A stretch of DNA of 64,000 bases from positions 436,501 through 500,500 of the forward strand of contig NC_084886.1 in the NCBI RefSeq assembly GCF_958979055.1, written 5' to 3'. This stretch comes from Alnus glutinosa. Its lineage: Eukaryota; Streptophyta; Magnoliopsida; Fagales; Betulaceae. Made by a program: the position numbers and the translations under genes. Under the pieces are notes generated by a model. It was given only the letters and a program-made list of their open reading frames with translations, did no database searches and was not told where the DNA came from. Numbering within the stretch: position 1 is the stretch's first letter; each line of letters starts with the position of its first letter. Positions 11,794 through 23,323 of the stretch are shown in pieces.

Positions 11794-14700
11794 ATGGCGC
11801 ATGTCAGCGAGCTCCCATGCGACGGGGACGGGATTTGCATGGCGTGCAAGAAGAGGCCCTCCCCCGAGGAGACCCTCACGTGCAATACATGTGCCACTCC
11901 CTGGCACGTCAACTGCATCTCCTCCCGCCCCGAAACCCTAGCCGATGCCCTCCAATGGGAATGCCCAGACTGTTCACAGGTTTCCGATCTTCTTCCTCCG
12001 CCTAGGGACGGCGACCCGGTCGTCGCCGGAGGATCGGGGGGTTCCGGAGACCTGATCGCTGCGATCCGGGCGATCGAGTCGGACCGGTCGTTGACCGATC
12101 GGGAGAAGGCAAAGAGACGGCAAGAGCTGATGTGTAGAGGCGCGGGACCGTCCGATGGAGACGACGACGCGAATTGCAAGAAGGGGAAGGAGACGATCGA
12201 CGGCAATAATGACGTTCTTGGTATTATCGATAGCAGTTTTAACTGTTCGTTTTGCATGCAGTTACCGGAGAGACCTGTCACGGTGGGTGCTTTCCTCTGC
12301 GTTCTTTTCTTGAATTTCTGGTCCTGTTTGCCCGAATAACCATAAATCAAATAACACCGTGCAAATGCTTTGCGTTTTTCATAGCATTGCATTGTGGAGT
12401 ATCTTTTTTTGACAATCTTCCTGTACTTTCGGTGGTTTAAAACTGTGAACAAGGACGAAAAAATACGTGAAACGCTGTCGTTTTTTTGGTGGGTCGCTAT
12501 TTGTAAAAGGAAATTCGGAGCTGAGGAAACTATCGCGGAAGAGTTTAATTGGGTTTTTAGCTGTTTGGAAGTGATTAACAGTTTCTGGGCCTCTTCCATA
12601 ATAATGTCCTACATTGATTTAGATTTATAAACCATCAAATGCCATTCTAGTAATTAATCCATTCGAGGTTCAAGATTTTTAGATAGATTACATTCCTTTA
12701 TGATGTACCATTTGAATTGAGCACTGTCTTTTGTAATTGTTTCATTTACTTCTTTCCTTTAGTGCTTTTACTGGTTAAATATTAGTTATTATACGCGTTA
12801 TGGTTAAAGAGTAAATGGGTCATGGTTGTAAGAGGCTGTTTCATGGATGGTTCTGATTTTGGAACACCTTCATAATCCCATATTTTCTTTGTTTCAGACT
12901 CCTTGCGGTCACAACTTTTGTTTAAAGTGCTTCCAGAAATGGATTGGGCAGGGCAAGCGCACTTGTGCAAATTGCCGCAATCCCATTCCAGCCAAGATGG
13001 CCAGCCAACCTCGGATCAACTCTGCACTTGTCATTGCCATCAGAATGGCAAAGATGACGAAATCTAATGCTGCAGGAGGCCCAGCAAGGGTTTATCATTT
13101 TGTCCGTAATCAAGACCGTCCAGATAAAGCATTTACCAGTGAACGAGCAAAGAAAGCTGGAAAGGCTAATGCAAGCAGTGGAAAGATTTTTGTCACAGTT
13201 CCCCCTGATCATCTGGGGCCAATCCTTGCAGAAAATGATCCAGAGAGAAATCAGGGTGTGCTGGTGGGGGAGAGTTGGGAAGGTAGGCTGGAATGTAGGC
13301 AATGGGGTATCCATCTTCCTCCTGTTTCAGGGATTGCTGGGCAGTCGAGTTATGGTGCCCAATCAGTGGTCCTCTCTGGAGGCTATGAAGACGATGAGGA
13401 TCATGGCGAGTGGTTCCTTTACACAGGGAGGTATATTCTTGTCTGCCCTATTGATGTTCATACTTGAGTTCTGCCTTTACTGTCTGTTTGGCTTGCTTTT
13501 CACTGTATTTTTATTCTTAATGTAAGACAAATTCCTCAATTCAACAAGTTTCTTGCATATATGTGGAGATATCATCTGGTTGTATGAGATAAAGATTTTG
13601 TCCAGTGTATTTTCGGTCACAGAAATGGTAGTCTTAGTCATATTAATTGAAATTGAATGGTAAAGTTGGGATGTGCATTTTTTGTTTCTGGTTTCCTGCT
13701 CATATCTCAAACATGTTGTGATTGATCTTTTCTTGATCCCCCCTCCCTGTACAGTGGTGGAAGAGACCTCAGTGGCAATAAACGCACAAACAAGGAACAT
13801 TCTTTTGACCAGAAGTTTGAAAAGGTGAATGAGGCATTACGAGTAAGTTGCCGGAAGGGTTATCCTGTTCGGGTGGTCAGGTGAGTCATGTTAATGAAGT
13901 TTTTGATAATTTGGTTACTATCCAACTGCACCTGGGCCTGTAATTGTTAAGGCCTTATAAAAAAATTTCTTACATGTAGAAAACCTCTGTGATAAGGTAC
14001 TTGCATATCAATCCCAATGTCCTCATTTTTTGGATTAAACATCAAAAATAGAAAACAATGCCTCATTGCCTTTGATGTCATTCTATGGTAGTCATTGAGT
14101 GTGTGCAAATCAAAGTCACAGGACATTCTTGGTTTTCAACTTCTGTGATTTTTGGTAGCATACACAACAAAATGTTAGACATTAGCAAAGTTAATAAGCC
14201 CATTCATTTCTGTTTACATTTTGGTTTTCTTTGAAACTTAAAAGTTCATGAGTTTGATATTGGGGGGGGGGGGGGGGGGGGGGTGCATATACTCATTGCA
14301 AAAAGTTGCCCAAAAGGTTGTGTCAGCTAATCATATTACTATTGTACTTGCATGAGAATTTCCATAACTACTGAATTGCCGATTTCATTATCAGTTCCTT
14401 AACATTGCACAAAATTGTTCCTGAAGGTGTACGTCTTCTACTTCTATTAGAACATTTATCTTTTTCTTAATTAGTTTTTTTGGGCAGGTCTAACAAGGAG
14501 AAGCGCTCTTCTTATGCCCCAGAAATAGGGTTACGATATGATGGGATTTACAGAATTGAGAAATGCTGGCGGAAAAATGGGATCCAAGTAAGATACTCAT
14601 GGTCGAAATAAAATACATTGAAATAACCACTTGGCCTGTGTTCTTGCTGAACTTGTTTACTGATGAATGTTTATTGTATTAGGGATATAAGGTATGCAGA

Positions 14701-16472
14701 TATCTTTTTGTTAGATGCGACAATGATCCTGCCCCATGGACAAGGTCTGTTATTTCCACTCTCTCTCTCTCTCACACACACAGTATGTGTACGTGAGCGC
14801 ATGTGTACATTGAACTTAATTTTTGGAGATGAAATGCAGCGATGATCATGGGGACCGTCCAAGACCATTGCCTGTCATTAAGGAGTTAAAGGATGCAATT
14901 GACATGACTGAACGGAAGGGATCTCCATCCTGGGACTATGATGTAAGCTACTGTTCTTTTACTTTGCTGTTGGGATCTTATGGTGTTTTGCTAAGCGGTG
15001 AGCTATTGATTTTCAAATGTCCTAAAATGTTCAATTTTGACTCAGGATGAAAAAAGTTGCTGGACGTGGAAGAAATGTCCACCACCTAGCAGAAAGCAGG
15101 TTGATGATGGAGATTCAGAGGATGGGAAGAGAACAAGGAAACCGAAACGGCAAGCGAAAAATATGTCCGTAAAAAAGAAACTTCTAAAAGGTTTATATTC
15201 TTCTCTAATTCACATTTACTAGCTGCATTTTCCTCACTTATTTTGATGCAATCATTATGATCTTATTTTAACCCACTTTAATGTCCTATTTACAAAGAAA
15301 GTGTGGTTGTGTAATTGACTATGCAGAGTTTAGCTGCCATATCTGTCGGAAGGTGATGTCTTTCCCACTTACTACTCCTTGTGCTCATAACTTTTGCAAA
15401 GCTTGTCTAGAGGGTGCCTTTGCTGGTCAATGTTTCATGAGGCAGAGGACATGTGAAGGCAGACGGACATTACGAGCACAGAAGAGCATCATGAAATGTC
15501 CTGTGTGTTCAATTGACATAGCTGACTTTCTTCAGAATCCCCAGGTATGCTAGGCAGATCTATACACTCATTTGGATTTTTAACAGCAGGTTGATGGATC
15601 TTTATAAATAGTTGGTTCAGTCGAGTGTCTACATTTGGTTACCCGGGAGGATGGGGCTTGGCCCACTTGGGTATGCGCTTGAGTTTTCCACAGAAGTTGA
15701 ACTATTTCCTGCATGGCATTTATATAATGAGTTGATTGTATTCATAGTAATTGAGTAAAGTTGTTTGTTTCTAAGACTTGTTTATCGGAAGACAATTAAT
15801 AGATGACATCATTTTTTCTTTTGCATGAAAATGATGTCTTTTCCTATTTTGTTGTACTGTTTAGGCATTGGTAGTGATCATCTCACACTATATGACCATC
15901 TCTTTTTGTTGGAATTTTAGGTCAAAATTGTAAGGAGTTGCAGAATCTTATTGATCATACCTGAGTTTCTGTCACAGGTTAACAGAGAGCTCATGGAGTT
16001 GATAGAATCACTACAAGGAAGAATTGTAGAGGAGGAAAATGTTGAGGAGTTGAGCGAAGAAACAGATGGCAGCCATGAGAAGCTGGATGAAATTGCTGAT
16101 AACATAGAAACTTGCGATGTGCATTGTGAGATTCTGGAGGAAGCCAAAGACACAGCTCAGATTGAAAGTGAAATCTGGCAAGCAGACAAGCTGAAAAAAG
16201 CAAGCGGTGGCAAATGTACATTAAAGCGCGGTGGAAAGAAGGGAAGGACATCCCCTAAGCAGCCTGATGCTGCTAATGTCGAGAATGGTGTTGATCCTCT
16301 TGAACCTGAAAAGGCTGACAGTAAAGAACCAGAAGATCCTGCAATAGAGAGCAAAGTCCAACAAACTTGCAAACGGAAACAGTACAACCATGGAGATGGA
16401 GGCAACTCGTCAACATTGGATCTTGAAGTGAAGACCAGAAGCAAGAGGGCTAAAATGCAAGTGGTGGAATGA
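11794..16472 (+). CDS. VIM1: VIM/ORTHRUS-type E3 ubiquitin ligase (PHD-RING-SRA-RING), UHRF1-like
   Basis: Nine exons (11794-12282, 12898-13430, 13755-13880, 14488-14587, 14683-14744, 14840-14942, 15046-15190, 15327-15544, 15978-16472) close in phase to 756 aa. The ATG sits in ACCATGG. A PHD finger occupies about 9-62. RING 1 spans exons 1-2 (CSFCMQLPERPVT then PCGHNFCLKCF). The SRA/YDG domain at about 268-420 includes VGESWEGRLECRQWG and YGAQSVVLSGGYEDDEDHGE. RING 2 is at about 523-585 (CHICRKVMSFP, PCAHNFCKACLE, CPVC). Family members bind hemimethylated or methylated cytosine through SRA and help keep CG methylation with MET1 in the nucleus. The C-terminal tail after RING 2 is about 165 residues, acidic then lysine-rich, longer than the roughly 70 I recall for Arabidopsis VIM1. 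The VIM number is by similarity only. Confidence 0.95.
14262..14283. repeat. 22-base G homopolymer in VIM intron 3
   Basis: An uninterrupted run of 22 G bases lies in the intron between exons 3 and 4, on the sense strand. Long G runs are rare in an AT-rich genome and hard to sequence. The exact length should be treated as uncertain. Confidence 0.85.
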
Positions 16473-17947
16473 ACTGATTGACTGTCCATTCTGCTTCATG
16501 TTCGAATGACAATCATTGTTTGATATCATGCCTTTTTTTTATTTAGTTATGGTACCTTGCCCAAAGTACCTTTCTTCTCTCTCAAATTTGGTTGGTTGGG
16601 GAAAGATGAGCTGTCAAAATCTCTTTTGCCAGGTTGCAGAGCTGGTGTCATTGTACATTTTTGCAATTTAAGAACGACGATGGGGCAATGGATACTCCAT
16701 GTATCATAGTTCCTTGAAATCAATCAAACTCCATTGCTCTTTTGAAAAGGAAATGATTGCAGTTCAATGCCTCAATAACATGACATGATCGACGAAAAAG
16801 AAAACCCCCATTTGTACTTCAAAATGTTATAAACTAGAGCCATTTTCCTGGCCGTCGGAAATTCTATATAGGAACTTAATGCTCATGTATTATCTTATTA
16901 GACTTTTTACTCTGTAATGGTGTTGCTACAGTGAAATGCCACCATTTGGTTCTCTAGGCAACGTTTTTATTTTGTTTTATTAGCAATGCATTTCATTAAT
17001 AAGCACATAGGGCGCAACCTTAATACAAAATATGTATATAAGAGATAGCCCCATTAATGATTAAAAGAACAAAAATCTACAAATTCAGTAAAATTAGAAA
17101 AAATGTGTGATATTATGTCCTTATCCATCTACAAAACAATTTGATCAAGATGTTTTGGAGCTCTTCCAACAACTTCTCATGATCTTCAAAACATCTTACA
17201 TTTTACTCTCTCTATGTGCTCCACATTAAACGCGAAAATGAACTATGAAATACTTTTTACATAGCATTAGATACGTCAACTTTGCCTGTTTTCTCAAAAC
17301 TTGTTCGATAATCTAGGAATTGACATTCAAACGTCATAATATTGAAGGTCATGACCTCACAAACAAGCAATTGATGTGGCCAGAGACTTAGAGAACCAAA
17401 TGGTGGCCCTAGAATTTGACATTCAAACATCAAAATATTAGGTCCTAGAATTTGATGTGGGACGTTCAACCCCTCAATTTACTTTTTGCAACAGTGAGAA
17501 AAGGACACCAGCCAATTTTTTTTTTTTTTTTTTTTTTTAAGAAAAAGATAAAAAGAACTCTTGCTTGCAGAATATAAGATCATACAAGTTACCAATGAAA
17601 AATGAAGCAATTACAGGTTCTACCTTTTGGATCTTGGCTCTGGTGGGATTAGGTATTTATTCGGTTGGTCCCATGCAAGCAAGATATTTTGTGTACAGCC
17701 TTTCACATTCTTCAGGCGTTTTGGATTAACGTAATGAATGTTGTATAATCTGTATGATTAAGTGGCCAATATGAAGCAGGCACGGGTTTGTGTTGCTGGC
17801 CTCAAAGAATATTACATGCTACTACCAGAGAATTTACATAACATTACCTACGTACCTCAAAAGCCTCTCTTCAGTCCAATTCATACAACCTCCTGTATAA
17901 ATCAAGGTGTTTTTTTTTTTAGCTCACATCTCTTCCTAGTTAAGTTT
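16473..17947. other. Convergent intergenic region between VIM and the DUF2301-like gene
   Basis: Holds the 3' ends of the two flanking genes. Inside are a 19-bp perfect inverted repeat (16938-16956 and 17389-17407), a short direct repeat (about 17313-17345 and 17409-17440), and a stretch at about 16968-17050 reading like the reversed 3' end of a retroelement (ATTAGCAATGCATTTCATTA then CACATAGGGCGCAACC). A poly-T run lies at 17517-17538. No gene is supported. Confidence 0.55.
16938..17407. repeat. 19-bp perfect inverted repeat enclosing about 430 bp
   Basis: GCCACCATTTGGTTCTCTA at 16938-16956 is repeated exactly, inverted, at 17389-17407. The enclosed DNA is not otherwise symmetric and no target duplication is visible, so it may be a transposon with short TIRs or a rearrangement scar. 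Confidence 0.6.
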
Positions 17948-20900
17948 CTAACTGTACTTTTGTTGCTCAAGTTTCTCAAGCAAGGCTTTCTTCTCATCTT
18001 CCGGCAGAGAATTGAACATGAAAACAGATTTGTCACCAATGTCATCCTTGAAAACAAGAGTGTATCAGTAATATGACACTGACATTGATGTTTAACATTG
18101 TAAATCTTACTAGATAGGTAATCACTAACGGTAATTTAGATCATTTGAAATTTACCTTAATTGGCTGAGTAAACTTCCTTCCGGCAAATATCACAAAAAG
18201 GGCCATCCATGAACCTAGCAGAGTAAGTTTTACTCCATCATCCATCAAACCAGTCTGTGAATTTAAAGTATAACCCATTAAAGGTCTAAACAAAGCAGAA
18301 TTTAAAAGCTTGGAATGGAAGTCCGCTGATCATTAATCAAGGGCGGCTCTACAAAATGGCAAGGTCATACATGAAAGGTTTTCAAAACACCAATTAAGCT
18401 TACCCATGGAATAAATATATAGGAACCTAAGAACTACAGAAATTAGACCATCTCAATGCCGACCTGGGAAGATGAGAGAGAGTCATAACAATCCCCTTTA
18501 TCAATCCAATTTTCACACAAAAAGAATAAATGAATAAGGCAGACTAGTCAAACATGATGGTGTGCTACAAAAAGGGAAGTCATAGGAAGTATTTATCAAA
18601 TAGCAAGCCAACTTCCTTTTGCACATATATGTGAGGTTACAATAGTTATTTAATTATGGATGAGGTACCATGGGTGCATAAAACTGGTCTTTTTTTCATT
18701 TTTTTTTTTTTTTGAAAAAATAAGTGTTTATGTACTCTCATCATATAGTTAAAAGGATTACTTTGAATAACTGCAAGAAGAAATACCAGGTGCCCAAGAA
18801 GAAGGGTTGGTATAATAAATGTGAGAACTCCAGCTTCCAGCTTTCCATAGCAGAGGCCTGTTTGGAGAAAATGTCTGAAACACTTAGGGTATGCTGCTGA
18901 ATTTTTCCATGGTACATATAACTTCAAAAGCCATAAAAAAAATATAAAACAAACAAAAGAGCATACTGCAATACGAACTAACATTATTATAAGAAATTTC
19001 ATGACTAAACCCTTGATCCTAACATTGTTAAAAAAAAAATAGATATATGTGAGAGACTCAGAGAGGTTTAATTATCATTGAACAGTTTCCGGTGTTACTT
19101 CACAGTAATCCAGAAAATGATTAAACAAACAATATCCTTATTTTATTGGCAAAAAAAAAAAAAAGAGTGAACAAAACAACAAAATTATAACTTCATTTTT
19201 TAAATTGATTTATGAATAAATGACTACATATCGATCATATGCTACCTGTTTATTATGACAAGGATCATCTGTTGTAAGTAAGACAAAAAATAAAAAATAA
19301 AAAAAAATCAAACCTCCTCATAATTTTTTTTTTCAACAAACAAACAACTAAACACACAGAATTTAACCATCATAATCCTTCTTCATACTTTTAAGTTGTT
19401 AATCACTGAACTTGACACAAAGAACAAAAGTAAAAGGATTTCAACCAATTGAAGCAATGCAAATGAATTGGATTGGTTCTCATCTTTCTCTTTGGCATGG
19501 CAGAGAACATAAACTAGAGACTAATGATAAATTTTGCTGCTGAGATTGAAAAACATGAAGGTGATTCAAAAGTGTTACAAAGAAACTGGGGTTATGTCAA
19601 AAAGTCAACCAGTCTACATTGATGGCTCAGGCCCTTGCCAATTAACTGAAGGAAATACTAGGCTCAAACTCTTCCTTTTTTGCTTCAACCATTTCAAAAA
19701 GGAACCTGAATTTTCCAAGCGCGTGGAATTCGATAATATACATTCACACTGTAATCTGGAGGATTATAATAAAGTATCAGTTGAATATGAATTGAGTTTA
19801 ATAACGGACTAATTTCACATATCAAATAATCAAAAAGAGTGGGAGGTCAGGCTGCAGTATTGTATGATAACTCATTTAACTTAAAACAATACAATGAATC
19901 AGAAAAAAAAAAAAAAAAAGATGCTTACAATTACAAATTAACTGCAATATCACCTTCTTTGAAGACAAGTCCTGTCAGTGCTGCAAAGAGAGGACCAATA
20001 AACCAGACAGATGAGGGGTTATTGATGACATATTGTATCAAGTTTTCACCAGCTGGTAGAGCAAGGCTTGTGTAAGTTGCTAAAGATCCAACAACACCGA
20101 GTGCCCATAGTGCTTGAAGCGTGCGCTTGATCTCAGTAACATAGATGTGAATCAAAAATAATGACAAACCCAACCCACCAGCCCCAATCGTATAAAAAAG
20201 ATCAATATTTTGCTTAATTATATCAGTTAGCATAGAGTCATCAGGCAAAAATGCAGCTGAGGCAGCAACCACAAATGACACAGCAGCAGTCACCAACCCT
20301 GACCTGTATAAAATAACCTGTCACAGCAAGCAAAGTGTTACTGAGACACTCAAGTACAAACCCCTACCACCCCATATCAATATCCATATTTCTTTTTTTT
20401 TCTTTTTTTTTTTTGATAAGTATCAATATCCATATTTCTACCATTATACATTTCAATATCTATTAATATATTTTTTATTTGCATGATACAAGACCTTGTG
20501 GTTTAATTTTCATATTTACTTCCAGATCGGCACTGTAGTAGTTCTGAGCAACTGACCTCATGTTTACTTCCAGAAAATTATACGAATTAACAACACATCT
20601 GGGGCGAATATAAATTAAGACAATCTTATAACACACTTTATGGCTCACATTAACTTTTAGTTCCCAAATGTTCCTGATTTTGATAAGATAAGTCCTGACC
20701 CAGTTGGACCAGACAGAGTTGGTGTCATCTCTGCAATTTTCCAGAATTGTTTGATATCCAAAACTCTAAACATAACACAACGTCAATCCCTCAGTTTGTT
20801 AAGGTTCCTAAAATTCTAATTTACTTGGTCTTAACCACAGATACAGGTATCTCAACCTCATTACCATATGATTCATGAATATGGTTCCTCAAATCCCATG

Positions 20901-22012
20901 AATAGGATTTGGCTTATGTAGTTTTTAAAGGTCAAGATCTAATTCCAAGTTTTCTATAAGAGGGAATGTGTTAGAGAGTCATCTCCTGATAACTCTCATC
21001 TTGTTATCAAGAGTTCAAAACACACCTCTGCCGCATCCTCAGGTGAAGATATATTGAGACATATGAAGACAATGTACAATAGTTGTTTTGAATTCCATTT
21101 GTAACTCTCATAATTCTCAAATGTTACATATTGATTATGTAACTCTCCTAATTCTCGCAATTTACATATTAATTATGTAATTATTGTATTTATGGCCTCA
21201 TTCAACTATAAATAGGTCATTTTATTGTATAGTTTCTATCAAATGAAAAAGAAGATGTAGCCAAGAACTACCTTAATTTTGTGTCTCTCTTCATTGTTTT
21301 CATCTCTTTCTTCAAATATATGATTTAACAAGATAAGCTCAAGGATTCAAATAAAGATAATCAGGACAGCAACAAATAGTCTACGTCTTCTGTATATCTC
21401 GATATTTGAATTTGTATTTTATTGTTCTCTTATGTAACAAACCTCAGTTATAAATACACAGCCTTAAACGTGATTTCGTAAGGCAGTACAAACCCAGCAC
21501 AAAGCTTATAATTATTCTACAGAGTGAAATTGAATCAGTTTTTTCACCGGTCAAAATTTTAATTTCAAGTTTTCTATATATATATATATATATGCAACCA
21601 ACCTTTTAGATACTAACGAATGAAAAAACCCACATCAGATGTCCTATAAAATGTTTCACCGGAATGATTAACAACATAAATTGAAAAGCGCGCACGCACA
21701 CAGAGACATGCAGTCATACAAATGCTAATGAAAACTGAAAATGTTAAAAAAAGACAAACGTGTATGCACCTCTCGAACGTCGGAGGCATCAACCGTCCAA
21801 GGGCTGTAAATTCCCTGATAAACCGTCCGATCAGAGCTCTCTCCCAGAGCCTTGCACTTTACAGACCCAATTCGAACCGTAAACTTAGCTGCTGCTATTG
21901 AAGAGGAAGACAGTAGTGAAGGGTACGAAGTCCTACAATAATCGCACCCACTGAGCTTCGGGGGGCTGATGACCGCCATGGTTGCTACACATGATAACAC
22001 TCGCGACGCCAT
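17948..22012 (-). CDS. Predicted plastid integral membrane protein, DUF2301-like
   Basis: Five minus-strand exons (21770-22012, 19954-20317, 18787-18857, 18156-18254, 17948-18046) close in phase to 291 aa from the ATG at 22010-22012. A second in-frame ATG at 22024 would add four residues. The N-terminus is Ser/Ala-rich with few acids, like a chloroplast transit peptide. About six hydrophobic segments follow: SGLVTAAVSFVVAASAAFL, the IGAGGLGLSLFLIHIYV region, LWALGVVGSLATYTSLAL, VWFIGPLFAALTGLVF, LTFIIPTLLLGHL and LLGSWMALFVIFAG. The start VYQGIYSPWTVDASDVREV and the tail DDIGDKSVF match what I recall of the cyanobacterial/plant DUF2301 family, which has no assigned function. The 1.45-kb intron 1 is AT-rich and includes an LTR-like TATA block near 21200. 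The gene is divergent from the KIB/DUF295 locus. Confidence 0.8.
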
Positions 22013-22369
22013 GTCCGTCTCCAAGAATCCACAACGTACGACTTCGAATGAATTTCGGCCTCATAATTAAATCAGAAAAGGAGACGAAACGGACCGCAAC
22101 TACTTGTCTTGGATTAACACGTGTCGCAATCCCCCCAATTAATATCACAATCCAAATCCTAAAAAGGAAACAACTAAAACCCGGAAAAGACGGTAGCTTA
22201 TTTGGCTTGGGGTATACGTGTCGCAACCCCATTGGTCAATACCACACTACGAATCCTAAAAGAAGACAAACTCAAGGACGTGTACATATAAACGAATAAA
22301 AGAAGCGGCGATGAACAGCTTTGTGATTGCGAAGATATCCAAGCATTGATCTTATTTTTCTCTACACTC
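22013..22369. promoter_or_regulatory. Short bidirectional promoter with a duplicated ABRE-bearing module
   Basis: Only about 0.36 kb separates two divergent start codons. Two related modules lie in tandem, about 22103-22180 and 22200-22275. Module 1 has CACGTGTCGCAAT (ABRE/G-box at 22118-22125) and AATCCTAAAA. Module 2 has TACGTGTCGCAAC (22215-22222), ATTGG (reverse CCAAT) and AATCCTAAAA. The ACGTGTC core is the known ABA-response element bound by bZIP factors. Co-regulation of both genes by stress is inference. Confidence 0.6.
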
Positions 22370-23323
22370 ATGGGTGCTATTTTCGATACTGCAGAAGAAG
22401 AATCCAACACCAACGACAGCAAGAATGTTGGCTCTCCAACAAAGCCACCATTGTTATTCTTACTGGGAGAAATCTCCGGGGAAACCAAGCATGGCTTCTT
22501 CGACCCAGTCCGAAGGACCTTCGACATCTTTCACCTTCAAGAGCTTGAAAGTCAGGCAGAGTGTCTTGCTTTTCGATACGGTTGGTTACTCATATTATCA
22601 AGAGAAACCTCTTCTCTTTTTTTCTTCAACCCCTTAAGACGTTAAAGAATCGACCTCCCATATAGCAATCGCATTATCAATGCCGCGGCATTCTCTGCCC
22701 CTCCTACTTCCCCTAGTTGCACTGTATATGCAATTAAATCGTCTTCTTTCAATGATGCATGCGAGCTTCACATCGACACTTTTCTTATGGGGGGTCAAGA
22801 GAGTTGGATCCCCCATGCATATAAATTTAATACAAAGCCTCTCATCATAGGTAATGTTATTCAAGCAGTTTGTAGCAAGGAGGTGTTGTACTGTGTGGAT
22901 TCACGCGGAAGAGTCGGTGCTTTTGATGTGAAGGATGGGAGTTGGAACCTTATTCCGAGCAAGGAGTTTCAGAAGGTTTGCATCTCTTTTCTGGTGGAAT
23001 TCAATGGAGAGATATTTGCAGGAAAGAAAGGAGCTTGTGGTGTTATTGAAAAGCTTTATAAATTGAATCCTGAACATGGGATGGCGGCTTGGGAGGAGGA
23101 GGAGGACTTGGGTGATATCTCAGTGTTTCTTGCTCCATATGGGTCTTGTTGTCATGTGTTGGCGCTGAATGAAAAGACGAAGAAGAAGCTTTTTGTTGCC
23201 AACTATGGACCCGAATCGAAGTGCGTCGTCTACAACGTTGTTGGAAGGGACTACAAGAAGGCTCAAAGGTTTATTGGCGAATCTTTCAGTTGGTGGTACA
23301 CTCCGGTTTGGATTGAAAGGTGA
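22370..23323 (+). pseudogene. KIB/DUF295 beta-propeller (F-box/kelch-type) gene with an in-frame stop
   Basis: From ATG at 22370 one frame runs 318 codons to TGA at 23321-23323, interrupted once by TAA at 22643-22645. The frame is the same before and after. Upstream it reads FLLGEISGETKHGFFDPVRR and SSLFFFNPLRR; downstream RIDLPYSNRIINAAAFSAPP and VYCVDSRGRV-like blade sequence, ending with KCVVYNVVGRDYKKAQRF. This is the C-terminal DUF295 (KIB1-4) domain of plant F-box/kelch-repeat proteins such as the At1g57790 type, where a residue like Lys or Glu would sit at the stop. No F-box precedes it, so the copy is also N-terminally short. The rest shows no frameshift, so the lesion is recent, or a sequencing error, or the downstream part starts at ATG 22787. 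Single exon. Confidence 0.75.

Noticed and set aside
11760-12599. Minus-strand 279-codon open frame
   Set aside because: It lies opposite VIM exon 1 and its intron, has no domain, and the sense strand has a perfect PHD/RING structure with a Kozak start.
18340-18400. CAAGGGCGGCTCTAC, resembling a hAT-type MITE end
   Set aside because: No matching inverted end was found within a reasonable distance.
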